Source: Botryococcus braunii
Taxonomy: Eukaryota > Chlorophyta > Trebouxiophyceae
Direction: 5' to 3'
Length of the DNA: 11,634 nt
Assembly: GCA_002005505.1 (NCBI GenBank)
Contig: MVGU01002006.1
Location: 2,501 to 14,134, forward strand
Position numbers and translations under genes: made by a program. This document shows positions 1 through 8,262 of this stretch, piece by piece (position 1 is the first letter of the stretch; each line of letters begins with the position of its first letter). The notes under the pieces were generated by a model that saw only the letters and a list, made by a program, of their open reading frames with translations, ran no database searches and was not told the origin of the DNA.

Positions 1-1
1 T

Positions 2-130
2 GCTATTTGTGCGGTCAACTTGTCCAAAGTACTTGTCACAAACGATGCCTCACAATCATCCGTGGGGCAGTGTAGGTCCGGTGCAGCGCATGTGGACATG
101 CCGTTACGTGCCGCCACGCTTCAAAACGAG
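2..130 (+). CDS. possible 3' part of an unidentified exon cut by the window edge
   Basis: A reading frame stays open for 43 codons from the window start and ends at GAG|GTATGC, a good eukaryotic splice-donor match at 130/131. The peptide has mixed, protein-like composition (for example NLSKVLVTNDASQSSVG) and no low-complexity bias. I recognise no domain. No upstream sequence is available to test the acceptor or start, and no convincing downstream partner exon was found before the Helitron region. It may be a chance open frame. Confidence 0.2.
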
Positions 131-1070
131 GTATGCCTTTTTTTTCATGCTTACTCTGGTGCGGGAAGTCCGACGTTTTGGCCTACCTCTGCCGCGTCCT
201 TCCGAGCCGGGGTCCTAGACTCCAATCCCCCGAAAAAAACAAGTGGCGGTTGAATGTACAAGGCAAAATTGCCTAAGGTAGCCGCACGTGCTAAGGAAGC
301 GAGACACAGCCATGTGTAGCTCTAGTGCTGACATGGTATGTACTGCCAAGAGTACGATGAACCGACTCTCTCTTTCGCACTTTTCAAAGGCAATTTTCTA
401 AGTGGGCAAGAGGGGACTCGGCAGTGGTCCAGCGTCGTCACGCCTGAAATTCTAACAAAGAAAATCCCCTTTCCAAATTAAAGTAGATTACAAAGCAAGT
501 CACAAGGCCGTGCATTTGAAGAGGGACGGGCACGTGTGAGTTTTTAGGTCTAAGGGGGAAATTTGTGAGGCTTTAAACGCAAGGGCCAAAGGGGACAAAA
601 GTTGGGAAAACAGAAATTCTGGGCCTTGTCAGAAACTTGGCATTGCTCGCAATTCATTTAGAGTCATGACTTGCTAGCCCATGAGCTAACAACAACTCAC
701 AAAGGGACCGTTGAATGGCACGCTTGTATGTAGAGCTCCTATCTAGATGTAGCAGCAAGTTTCTCAATGTGACCGCCACTTATGTTTTCGGGGGAGTGAC
801 TCCGGCTCACTAATCGTCAGTGCGATCGTTCCCAGTGGAGGTCCGATGTCCTAGTCGGACCGGAGTTGCGTTGTGTTTTCCTCGGCCCGCACGCCATTTC
901 ACAACACACGCCGTCCATTACTTCAAACTCAAGGCCTCTTATGCAACCATCAAATCCCGGCATAACTAGAGGCCATGCATCACATTGCACACATTGGCAT
1001 CATTTCTTCCCTCCAAGGAATATCATCAAGACCGCTGAAAGGCTTCTCCAAACTAACATGTAAGCATAAA

Positions 1071-1123
1071 TATGCACAAAATTGTATATATGCACAAATT
1101 TTGTGTAATATATATGCACAAAA
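1071..1123 (+). repeat. triple TATGCACAAA short repeat
   Basis: The decamer TATGCACAAA occurs three times at 1071, 1089 and 1113, separated by TA-rich spacers, in a 60 bp very AT-rich patch. The unequal spacing (18 and 24 bp) argues against a simple microsatellite. It could be a decayed minisatellite. Confidence 0.6.
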
Positions 1124-1297
1124 ATATTTAAATCTAGAACAGGAGAAGCGGGTGGTGTTGACCGTTACATGTATAAAGAAGAGCCGTCCCAAAGCATGGC
1201 ATGCATGCTCAGCGGAAGCTGAAGGGAAACCTGAAGACCGGCATGAAGTTTAGTGACCATCATGAGGAGTAGTGAAACTTGAAGGAAGATCATTGTG

Positions 1298-1314
1298 TAG
1301 CGCTGGAAGCGCTA
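1298..1314. repeat. short perfect hairpin
   Basis: TAGCGC and GCGCTA form a perfect 6 bp stem around a 5-base loop. It is not linked to any gene I can see. Confidence 0.5.
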
Positions 1315-2782
1315 AGGAAAGGAAGAGATAGGGAGACATCGGGAATAAAGACTAAGGAATAAGGCCAGATGCCAGTTTACATCGGTTGGTTATGCCAACG
1401 ATAGATGAATGATATCCAAGTGTATATGTCTCTTCATTCCTCTCAAGCCTTGGCCCTGGTTCCCTTGCCCTACATGGAGGTACAAGACTCGTGGACTGTA
1501 CGGTACGCCAAATGGGTAAGGACGTCCCGACATCACATGTGACATACCGACTGACATAGGTAATGCTGGCTAAGTATACCTGGAAGGAGACCTTACAATA
1601 TGTCCATGCATGTCAACCCTGATATGATTAGTCAACGGATAAGTACTCATAGACATGCCATATGTATCTTTTGCAAGGCAAACCTCATCTTGTATTCTAA
1701 GGAAACGAAGGAGCGAACAAGACATGGATTCCTGAATACTTCCTGTTGATGTTGACATATTATGACACGTTTGAAAATCACAAGTCAATACAAACGTTGA
1801 CCCTTAAGCGTCCCATATTACATTATGTAAGCTTGCACTGGTAGCCCCACACATTAGCTTGGAGTCTCTCTCACCTTTCGGTCTTCAATGATATTACTAA
1901 GACTATCGTAGTCATGAAGGTTTACCAAGAAAATTACTCGGACCAAGCTTTCTTCAAAACAATCTACAATCCACGGCTGAAAGTACAAAAGTTTTGTCGG
2001 ATGCTAAGCGTTGATAAGATATCAGTCAAAACTAAATGTTATCTCGAACGTGCCGATTTTAGCTCCAAAATTTTGGCAACCACGCATGAACACAATGCAC
2101 TACACCCTCTATGTCGTCCACCTGTAAGATGCAGAGGGTCGTCAAATATCTTCTCACTCCAGTAGGATGATTGCCTGCTATATTAACAAGCACAACTATG
2201 AATAAGACTATCATGAATATGCAGCATCTTTTCAAACCAGTTGCTTGACGAGCTGCGAGCTAGACAAAACGCGTAATTGAGATCATATTGTACCTTATGT
2301 GTTCGAAACGGACCACATCTTACCGTGGTTCAAGGTAACCTACAAAATGGACCCATAATCCTAATATTTTACTCTTGAAGATCACCTAAGCCAGAGGCAC
2401 CCCTTAATAATGTTCCATAATTACACAAGTAGCAACAACCGTATTCATACATTCCATGCAAGCTCTTCCCATGTTCAAGCGATGCTTTCATTGATAATTA
2501 AGCCATCATAATAAACGACACTGCAAGCTCCTAAACCCACCGATCGCAGCTATCGCAGTGCAATAGAACCTTCGAAGATCGTATGCTTTTCCCAATGTTC
2601 TCTCTCCTTGATGCAAGCTTCACTTACACATACATAAAGTTGGTCAATAAAGAAATGCATGGAGACACAAACGTGGGTACGCTTACATCGAAGTCTGCCA
2701 AGCTCGAGCACATCTTGCTTCCTATGCAACTCGATCGTAACCGCTGGTAACGTACCAAGCTCACGAGTCGCCCCTAACTGTA

Positions 2783-2812
2783 CTTCATAGTCACAAAAAA
2801 GTGGCTATGAAG
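2783..2812. repeat. 12 bp hairpin with A6 loop
   Basis: CTTCATAGTCAC (2783-2794) pairs with GTGGCTATGAAG (2801-2812) over 12 positions with a single T/G wobble, around a loop of six A. It is the strongest local hairpin in the left third. No reading frame ends just before it, so a terminator role is not supported. Rolling-circle elements carry terminal hairpins, but no CTRR-type end follows. Confidence 0.5.
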
Positions 2813-3110
2813 GCCGTGGGGCAAAAACATAATCAGACTGACATGCTGGTGAATTGTAGTGAATATATTCTATTTATTTATATAACCGTGACAATGGACA
2901 CAACCCGCGCCAAGCTCACAACACTGTAACACCCAGCGAAAGTCAAGTAAACAATTATTTATCAGTAAGCAATCCAAGTAATATCTCTAATGATTATGAT
3001 AGGTTCGCAAGGTGTGACCTGCTTTTTTTTTTTGCCCTATGGATTTGGTTTATAACTCGATGATCCAGCCTCACCCTCTGAAATCCCCTACGATCGGTTG
3101 TTGTTTAGCA

Positions 3111-3167
3111 GTCCTTACGGACGCCCGGAAGATCTCCCCGCGCTTTTAGGAGGTCTTTACGGACCTC
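3111..3167. repeat. two related hairpins at the outer end of the left arm
   Basis: GTCC-TTAC-GGAC (3111-3122) and GAGGTC-TTTACG-GACCTC (3150-3167) are both perfect small hairpins and share the core TC(C/T)TTACGGAC. They lie immediately outside the left inverted-repeat arm. Read on the minus strand, the same direction as the left-arm Rep frame, the second hairpin is followed at once by CTAAAA. This recalls the hairpin plus CTRR 3' end of Helitrons, although the canonical gap of roughly 10 bases is missing. Confidence 0.4.
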
Positions 3168-3574
3168 TCCGATACCCTTCCGGCCCAATCTTCAATACGG
3201 ATGAACTTCATGGCTGAAATGCACCGCTTCATTTGTCGAATTGAATAGAGCTGTAAAGGATATGGTTTGTACATTGTAAATGGTGTGAAAATCTGTCTGC
3301 TCAGGAGTCGACAATCGGCTGACACTTCATATTCTGTTGAAGCCCATCCATCTCCTGTAGGAAAAAGATGGGGACAAAGTGCTGCCTCAAGAGAAATCTG
3401 TAACACCACATATCGGGTTATGGGTATTGCAGTCCTTATATGTTCTGCAAAGAGTCTGATGAATATGTACATATTCTCCTTCAGGAGGTGAGCCATTGGA
3501 TATGACCACGGCGCATTTGTTGACGAGATGTACGGAAGCCTGTTTGCCCCGCCACCATTTTTCGCAATGGTCAT
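3146..3574 (-). pseudogene. Helitron-like Rep, N-terminal fragment (left copy)
   Basis: An open frame of 142 codons reads leftward. Around residues 68-78 it has EAALCPHLFPTGDGW, which resembles the FPxLFPxGxG segment upstream of the Rep domain in Helitron RepHel proteins. Further on, YSIRQMKRCISAMKFI fits the following Y...R......RF segment. The last ~13 residues (WAGRVSERSVKTS) have no counterpart in the right copy: transposon homology ends near 3187 and the frame runs on into flanking DNA. The frame carries no Rep catalytic motif, so it cannot act alone. Assignment rests on motif resemblance and on linkage, through the right copy, to a clear HUH motif. The opposite strand is also partly open. 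Confidence 0.5.
3164..3186 (+). repeat. 23 bp direct repeat, copy 1 (outer end of left arm)
   Basis: This 23-mer (CCTCTCCGATACCC... ) matches 4599-4621 at 20 of 23 positions in the same orientation. The two copies sit just outside the outer end and just outside the inner end of the left arm, so they bracket it. No mirrored copy was found at the ends of the right arm. Confidence 0.6.
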
Positions 3575-4598
3575 ACAGGTATGCCCCGTTTGACTTTTCT
3601 TTCATGTTTTTATATGTCCATCGCCACATTATACCAGCAGACGACGGTGCTTCCCTGCATGTGTTGCAGTCGTCCGTCCCCCATGTAAGCACTTTCATTA
3701 CCCTCCGAATTACTAGCGTCATTCTTAGAAGCACCGGTTTTAAAGCACTTTTGTTGTTTTTATCAAATTAAATCACGCGGTTTATACGCGGAAATTTCTA
3801 TCAGACATGCTTAATATGACCCAAATGCCGTGGCTATCGTTATGCCGAGGTTCGTTTTTTTGAGGCCCCTTTTCTTGGATTCCCATTATTTTGTCAAGAA
3901 TCTAACCTTATGTGTGTTTTTTTAGAGGCCCGTGCAAACTTGTTAAACCTTTTCCCACCACTGCCGTTGATGCAAGCGTTTCATGAAGGTATAATACACA
4001 AAAACAATACTGCTTCTTAGTCTTTGTTTTCGAGTTCACAATATGTTAATGACTCCTTTCTGTTCCGTGGCACTTGGATTGCAAACCTCACAAACACGAA
4101 TGATAGTGATGCTCGACAAACAATAGTACAGCTGATGTGTAGACATCAAAGTTGTGATTTCTGTGAGCCAGAATGTCCACACAACGTGCATCTTCAGCAG
4201 ATATGGCTTGTGGAGAAACGTTGTCCGTTGAGTCTCCGCGCCAGCTTATTCAATATATGTTCTATTAGATATATACTTTTGTCCAGTATGACATTGAATC
4301 ACGTAACATTATTGTTTGCTTCAGTTCATCTGCAGTTATCTTTGATGTGGTTGTGTTCTGCATATGATGAAGATCTTTTTCTAGAGACTCATACACACCA
4401 GAATAAAGATAATTCTTTATAAGGTACTTGAAGAAGAGCCTTAACACATAATACATGCAAGCATGGCTTGGAGTGCATTTTTGAACACCAATATCCATCT
4501 TGCCAATGACGGAGATTGTTTTCTTGACTATTTATAATGCTGTGCCAATGTTCATTCCCATCACGATAACAAAGAAACGTATAGCATAGTCGATTGCA
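3187..4598. repeat. left arm of ~1.4 kb imperfect inverted repeat
   Basis: The arm is the reverse complement of 4679-6072 along its whole length, with scattered substitutions and small indels. Anchor pairs checked by eye include GGATATGGT at 3258-3266 with ACCATATCC at 5989-5997, and CACGATAAC near 4562 with GTTATCGTG near 4705. Outward similarity stops at the GAAGAT codon pair of the Rep frame (about 3187). The arm carries the 5' part of a Helitron-like Rep reading leftward on the minus strand. Confidence 0.9.
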
Positions 4599-4621
4599 CC
4601 TCTGCGATACCCTTTCGGCTC
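4599..4621 (+). repeat. 23 bp direct repeat, copy 2 (inner end of left arm)
   Basis: Partner of the repeat at 3164-3186, with three mismatches. It starts at the base where the left arm's similarity to the right arm stops and occupies the beginning of the central spacer. Its position at the arm border suggests a role in, or a scar of, the rearrangement that made the inverted repeat. Confidence 0.6.
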
Positions 4622-4678
4622 TCTGGGAGCCACTGGAATTCCTCTTTCGCTGCACGGGCTTCTGTACAAGCCACTTCT
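4600..4678. other. central spacer of the inverted repeat
   Basis: About 80 bp that do not pair between the arms. The spacer begins with the second 23 bp direct repeat and contains a small perfect hairpin, GGCTC-TCTGG-GAGCC (4618-4632), close to the axis of symmetry (about 4639). No gene is visible. If the arms are two head-to-head transposon copies, their 5' ends face each other here. Confidence 0.6.
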
Positions 4679-6072
4679 GCAATCGATTGTGCTCTATGTT
4701 TTGTGTTATCGTGATAGGAATGAAAATCTGCACAACATTTAAGGTCAAGAAAAACTTCTCTGTCATTGGCAAGATTGATATTGGAGTTCGAAAATGCACT
4801 CCAAGCCATGCTTGCATGTATTAATAATACTATTATGTGTTAAGGCTCTTCTTCAGGTACCTTGTAAATCCTGTATTTTGGTGTGTAAGAGTCTCTAGAA
4901 AAAGATCATCATATGCAGAACACAATCACATCAAAGGTAACTGCAGATGAACTGAAGCACACAGTAATGTTACGTGTTTCAAATGTCATATTGGACAAAA
5001 TTATATATCAAATAGAACATATATTGAATAGGCAGGCGCGGAGACTCAACGGACAACGTTTCTCCACAAGCCATATCCGCTAAAGATGCACGTCGTGTGG
5101 ACATTCTGGCTTACAGAAATCACGAAACTTGGATGTTTGCACATCAGTGTGCTATTGTTGGTCGAGCATCACTATCATTCGTACCTTTGAGGTTTGCAAT
5201 CCAAGTGCAACGGACCAGAAAGGAGTCATTAACGTATTGTGAACTCGAAAACAAAGACTAAGAAGCAATATTGATTTTGCATATTATACCTTCATGAAAC
5301 GCTTGCATCAACGGCAGCGGCGTTTTGCAAGTTTGCACTGGCCTCTTTTAAAACACACATAAGGTTAGATTTTTGATAAAAACAACGGAAATCCAAGAAA
5401 AGGGGTCTCAAAAAGACGAACCTCCGCATAACGATAGCCACGGCGTTTGGGTCATATTTAGCATGTCTGGTAGAAACCGCGTGGTTTAATTTAATAAAAA
5501 CAGCAAAGATCTTTAAAACCGGTACCATTAAGAATGACGCTTTTAATTTGGAGGGTAATGAAAGCGCTTACTTGGGGACGGACGACTGCAACAGCTGTAG
5601 GGAGGCACCGTCGTCTTTTGGTATAATGTGGCGATGGACATATAAAAACAGGAAAGAAAAGTCAAAGAGGGCATACCTGTATGACCATTGCTAAAAATAG
5701 TAGCGGGGCAAACACGCTCCCGTACATATCGTCAATAAATGTGCGGTGGTCACATCCAATGGTCTACCTCCTGAAGGAGAATAGGTACATATTCATCAGA
5801 CTTTTGCATAACATATAAGGACTGCAATACCCATAACCCGATATGTGGTTGTTACAGATTTCTCTTGAGGCAGCACTTTGTCCCCATCTTTTTCCTACAG
5901 GAGTTGGATGGGCAACTACAGAATATGAATAGTCAGCCGACTGTCGACTCTGGAGCAGTCAGATTTTCACTCCATTAACAATGTATAGACCATATCCTTT
6001 ACAACTCTAGTCAATTCGACAAATCAAGCGGTGCCTTTCAGCCATGAGGTTCATTTGTGTTGAAGATTCTGC
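4679..6072. repeat. right arm of ~1.4 kb imperfect inverted repeat
   Basis: Reverse-complement partner of 3187-4598. In this arm the transposon reads rightward on the plus strand and, unlike the left arm, its homology continues beyond the arm into a Rep catalytic core (6727-7283). It carries more in-frame stops than the left arm over the comparable coding stretch, for example within 5681-5818 and at 5930. Confidence 0.9.
4890..6072 (+). pseudogene. Helitron-like Rep, N-terminal region (right copy, decayed)
   Basis: Disconnected plus-strand pieces can be followed. At 4890-5080 there is a frame containing KVTADELKHTVML. At about 5040-5260 a shifted frame contains SAKDARRVDILAYRNH. At 5681-5818 a frame matching the left-arm ORF ends in a stop. 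At 5852-5932 LEAALCPHLFPTGVGW is followed by TAG, and at 6011-6070 there is SIRQIKRCLSAMRFI. The order LFPTG segment, RF segment, then the HUH block downstream (6848-6880) is that of Helitron Rep proteins. Stops and frameshifts, and possibly short introns, interrupt it, so it is a pseudogene. The first two pieces are not individually diagnostic. Confidence 0.5.
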
Positions 6073-6726
6073 TGTCGCTATGAAAAGAAAAAACATCATC
6101 TGCAACAGAGAGCGATGTTACAAGGTTTGCTGAAAATTTGCGTACCTGCAACTCTTCTTCACTCATCAAAGTGGTGGGCACGTTAGCTGGCAGATCTTGG
6201 TGCTGTTGTCAATAAACAAGGACTGCTAACCATGTTTTTAACCCTCACAATAGATGAATTCTCCTCAACTTCCCAGACATGCAGCAGCTCAGCGAACACC
6301 TGGAAATGGATCAGCTCCAGAGGTACCCAACTGTTATGCTTCCCCACCCTCATAATGTTTTTGTATATCCAATTCAACCAAAAAAAAGCAGAAATCTCAA
6401 ACATGACATTAATTTCACTAGATTTTATTGCTTTGACACAGTCTTAAATTTTTATTTTGAAACCATATAACAACATGAGAAGATACTGGTTGGAACATGG
6501 CGTACCTGGAGGTGTAATACAGATTTTGGAATAATCACATCAAATAGGAGGACTTCAGCCCTTCCAAAGCAGCAATGTTCTGTGAAGCTTCCTTTCAAGT
6601 ACGGTAGCACATTAGCAAACCTAGAGTAACTGATTGTGTGCGACAAACAAAATGCTTTCCCCATCCTAATTCCCTCAAAAATAAAGCTATCTGACAACTG
6701 TTGTAATTGACCTGATTTCATGGAAG
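6073..6726. other. interval between Rep N-terminal fragment and Rep core
   Basis: This stretch joins the inverted-repeat arm to the Rep core. On the plus strand a frame near 6268-6370 reads FPDMQQLSEHLEMDQLQ, which could be the WPDL-type segment that precedes the N-P-V...R block in Helitron Reps, but the match is weak. The minus strand also has open frames with splice-like CAG|GTACGC sites (near 6146 and 6507). I cannot decide between decayed Rep with introns and unrelated sequence. Confidence 0.3.
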
Positions 6727-7283
6727 GACTGCCCGGTTGAGTCTGCTAAACTTTTCAACCACCGCCTACAATGCTTCCTTGATGCATACATCCTGTGTGA
6801 AAAGAATCCCAACTTTTGGAAAAATCAATAAAAATGTTGTACGCCTTGAATGCCAAGGGCGGGGAAGTCTACACGCACATATCCCACTTTGGGCTCATCC
6901 TGCTCACCAGGAATGGGTGCGTTTTACAATTACGGCAACATGTCCTGGCGAGCTTCCTGGAGATATCATCGATGGCAAGGCCGCCTGCGTCCTACAGATC
7001 CACATGTACCTACTTTGAAATACCTAGTATAATTTGTACCCACAGAAAACATATACTGTTATAAAAATTCTCTGCAAGAGGCATTTTTATTTTATCTTGT
7101 ACAGGCAAAGCAAATTCATAGATGCAATGACCACTGCTGCAATGAGGGCAGCTCCATCAAAGGCTTCCCATTTCCTTTCACCCTAACGCAACCCCTACGC
7201 AAGACCCAATCACTCAGAAATGGATCTATCATGGCCCACATGCTGTGGATGAGAATATTGTCCCATATGAAGCAGCAAAAAAC
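6727..7283 (+). pseudogene. Helitron-like Rep catalytic core with HUH motif, frameshifted and truncated
   Basis: Rolling-circle replication initiator of Helitron transposons; Rep nicks and joins single-stranded ends. Four blocks follow in the family order. Block 1 (6727-6812) is DCPVESAKLFNHRLQCFL, matching the DPV...FF..R...F segment. After a frame change, block 2 (6809-7018) reads TFGKINKNVVRLECQGRGS then LHAHIPLW; the HxH of the HUH motif is at 6872-6880. A likely intron ends at GTACAG (7099-7104). Block 3 (7105-7178) is AKQIHRCNDHCC...GFPFPF, the Cys/His segment. After another frame change, block 4 (7179-7283) is WIYHGPHAVDENIVPYEAAK, the family's VVPYNP-type block. The tyrosine motif and the helicase domain, expected downstream, are absent because the sequence switches to PPK2 at 7283-7285. 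Confidence 0.8.
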
Positions 7284-7284
7284 T

Positions 7285-7646
7285 GAGCCCACGATGATTC
7301 AAGGGCTCAGTAATCCGCTTGATGACTCCTCCTTTCCCGGCTGCATCCCGACCTTCAAAAATGACGAGCACCTGCCACGGAAACCAAATTAAACTTGAAA
7401 TACCAATTAAAAACGAATGGCGTAATTAAACGGCTAATAGTAACAAAATCGAGCATTAGGTCGCCCACAACCCCCGCCACCAAACGTTAGAAGGCGTCTG
7501 GCAAAGAAACAACTGACTATTTGAACTAAACCCTTCTAGTTTACCTTGAGTTTTTTATGCTTTACCCATTCCTGGAACTTCACAAGCTCGCTCTGCAAAC
7601 GTTCGAGCTCAGCCTGCGGATCGTAGTCCCGGTCCTTTTTACCCAT
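7285..7646 (-). pseudogene. ppk2: polyphosphate kinase 2 (PPK2) gene, first two exons, truncated
   Basis: PPK2 enzymes transfer phosphate between polyphosphate and nucleotides. Exon 1 (7646-7545) starts at ATG and encodes 34 residues, with ELERLQSELVKFQEWVKHKK matching the helix that precedes the P-loop domain. It ends at AAG|GTAAAC. A 173 bp intron ends in GTGGCAG. Exon 2 (7371-7285) encodes VLVIFEGRDAAGKGGVIKR followed by ITEPLNHRGL; GRDAAGKGG is the Walker A motif. The family continues with a VVALPAPS...WYFQRY-type segment and an LFDRSWYNR Walker B region. Neither follows: after 7285 the frame is the antisense of Helitron Rep block 4. TTTCCTAG lies just before ACATGG, so a 5' UTR exon upstream is possible. 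No transit peptide is visible. The gene is broken unless the Rep sequence lies in an intron and the rest is elsewhere. Confidence 0.85.
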
Positions 7647-7980
7647 GTCTAGGAAACGGACACCTCACAAAAGCAAAATGAAACCTATTACTTATACTAA
7701 AATAATGTTGAGCAGAATTTTCTCTTTAGACATGCGTCTGCAAGCCAGTAAGACAGAGATCGGAAACGGCTATGCTGCTAGTTGTCCGGCAAGCACGCAC
7801 AGGCTGTACGACTTCTTCCACGCTTCCTTTCTTTTGAAAGTGGTCTGACTCGGACCAGCACGTCGGCAACAGTCTACCTGGCACAGCAGAACAAACGTCG
7901 GCCCCTTCAAATCCCCTTCCCTTAAAACAAGATAAACAGTTATTTTAGAATATAGAGTGAAGCCAATCAGCCCGAAACAG
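7647..7980. other. presumed PPK2 upstream region
   Basis: This 334 bp stretch lies between the PPK2 start and the AATAAA at 7986-7981. I see no convincing coding exon. On the minus strand there is an AT-rich TATATTCTAAAATAA segment (about 7935-7950), roughly 290 bp before the ATG, which might include a TATA element. The TTTCCTAG next to the ATG could be a splice acceptor for a noncoding first exon. A plus-strand 67-codon frame (7645-7848) is antisense to this and looks incidental. Confidence 0.3.
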
Positions 7981-7986
7981 TTTATT
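7981..7986 (-). terminator. candidate polyadenylation signal AATAAA
   Basis: The minus strand reads AATAAA, 135 bases downstream of the TAG that ends the candidate terminal exon at 8262-8121 and upstream of the PPK2 start. The spacing suits a 3' UTR. Short motifs of this kind also occur by chance in AT-rich DNA. Confidence 0.35.
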
Positions 7987-8120
7987 TACATCTTCCCCAT
8001 ATGCCTCTTGTACAAAGGCATACTGGAAGGAACTGGGCGAACGGAAAATTCAAGATGGCCTGACAGGATGGGTTCAGTGGTTTGTGGATGATGAGGGGCG
8101 AGTGGGTTGCCTTTCCTCTA

Positions 8121-8262
8121 CTAATGGCGCCCCTCCTCCTCCTCCTCCTCCTCTTCCATCCCATTAGGCTTCCCGTCCTGCACCCAAACCCAGGGTGCAG
8201 CTTTTTCTGGCCTGGAGAAGACAGACTCGGCAGTAAGTTGCAGCCAGGTTTGGCTGATAAGC
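8121..8262 (-). CDS. candidate terminal exon of an unidentified gene, acidic C-terminus
   Basis: After a GCATGCAG acceptor the frame encodes 46 residues, beginning LISQTWLQLTAESVFS, then RPEKAAPWVWVQDGKPNGM, eight Glu, G-R-H and a stop. The Glu run is encoded by a GAG/GAA repeat. The codon pattern and the following AATAAA at 7986-7981 favour a real 3' end, but I do not recognise the protein. Another frame through the same DNA stays open to 7982 and includes SWGDLLTAGLIMAPMHAGL, and the plus strand is open over 8082-8333, so the choice of frame is uncertain. The gene would lie upstream of PPK2 in the same direction. Confidence 0.35.
8133..8153 (+). repeat. (CTC)7 trinucleotide repeat
   Basis: Seven CTC units, extended by TTC. 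On the minus strand they encode the Glu run of the candidate terminal exon. Trinucleotide repeats are the microsatellite type tolerated in coding DNA, which mildly supports that reading. Confidence 0.8.

Larger units (their letters stand above)
131..3110. other. gene-poor stretch, no recognisable gene
   Basis: No reading frame here exceeds about 90 codons and none resembles a family I know. The longest moderately protein-like frame is 1914-2165 on the plus strand (83 codons, starting MKVYQENYSDQAFF), which has no recognisable motif. The sequence is mostly AT-rich with interspersed GC-richer patches, an 11-T run at 3023-3033, and the small repeats and hairpins listed separately. It is best read as intergenic or old transposon-derived DNA. 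Confidence 0.5.

Noticed and set aside
3267..3589. Plus-strand frames in the left arm ending at CATACAG|GTATGC (for example HGAFVDEMYGSLFAPPP)
   Set aside because: They are antisense to the frame containing the LFPTG and RF segments, which links in order to the HUH core in the right copy. Stops occur upstream and no family is recognised.
4024..4817. Frames of 132 and 142 codons near the centre of the palindrome
   Set aside because: The first is broken by stops in the paired right arm. The second crosses the spacer and reads out of one arm into the other, so it is not an inherited coding frame.
6146..6404. Minus-strand exon chain with HQDLPANVPTTLMSEEELQ and PLELIHFQVFAELLHVWE separated by GT..AG gaps of about 46 bases
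   Set aside because: The sites look good, but 46 bases is very short for introns, no family is recognised, it does not match the missing part of PPK2, and the plus strand here is flanked on both sides by Helitron Rep blocks. It remains a possible alternative reading.
7283..7310. CTGAGCCC...GGGCTCAG hairpin at the Rep/PPK2 junction as a Helitron 3' terminus
   Set aside because: The bases encode the conserved T-E-P-L-N-x-R-G segment of PPK2, so the hairpin is explained by coding sequence, and Rep ends before its helicase domain.
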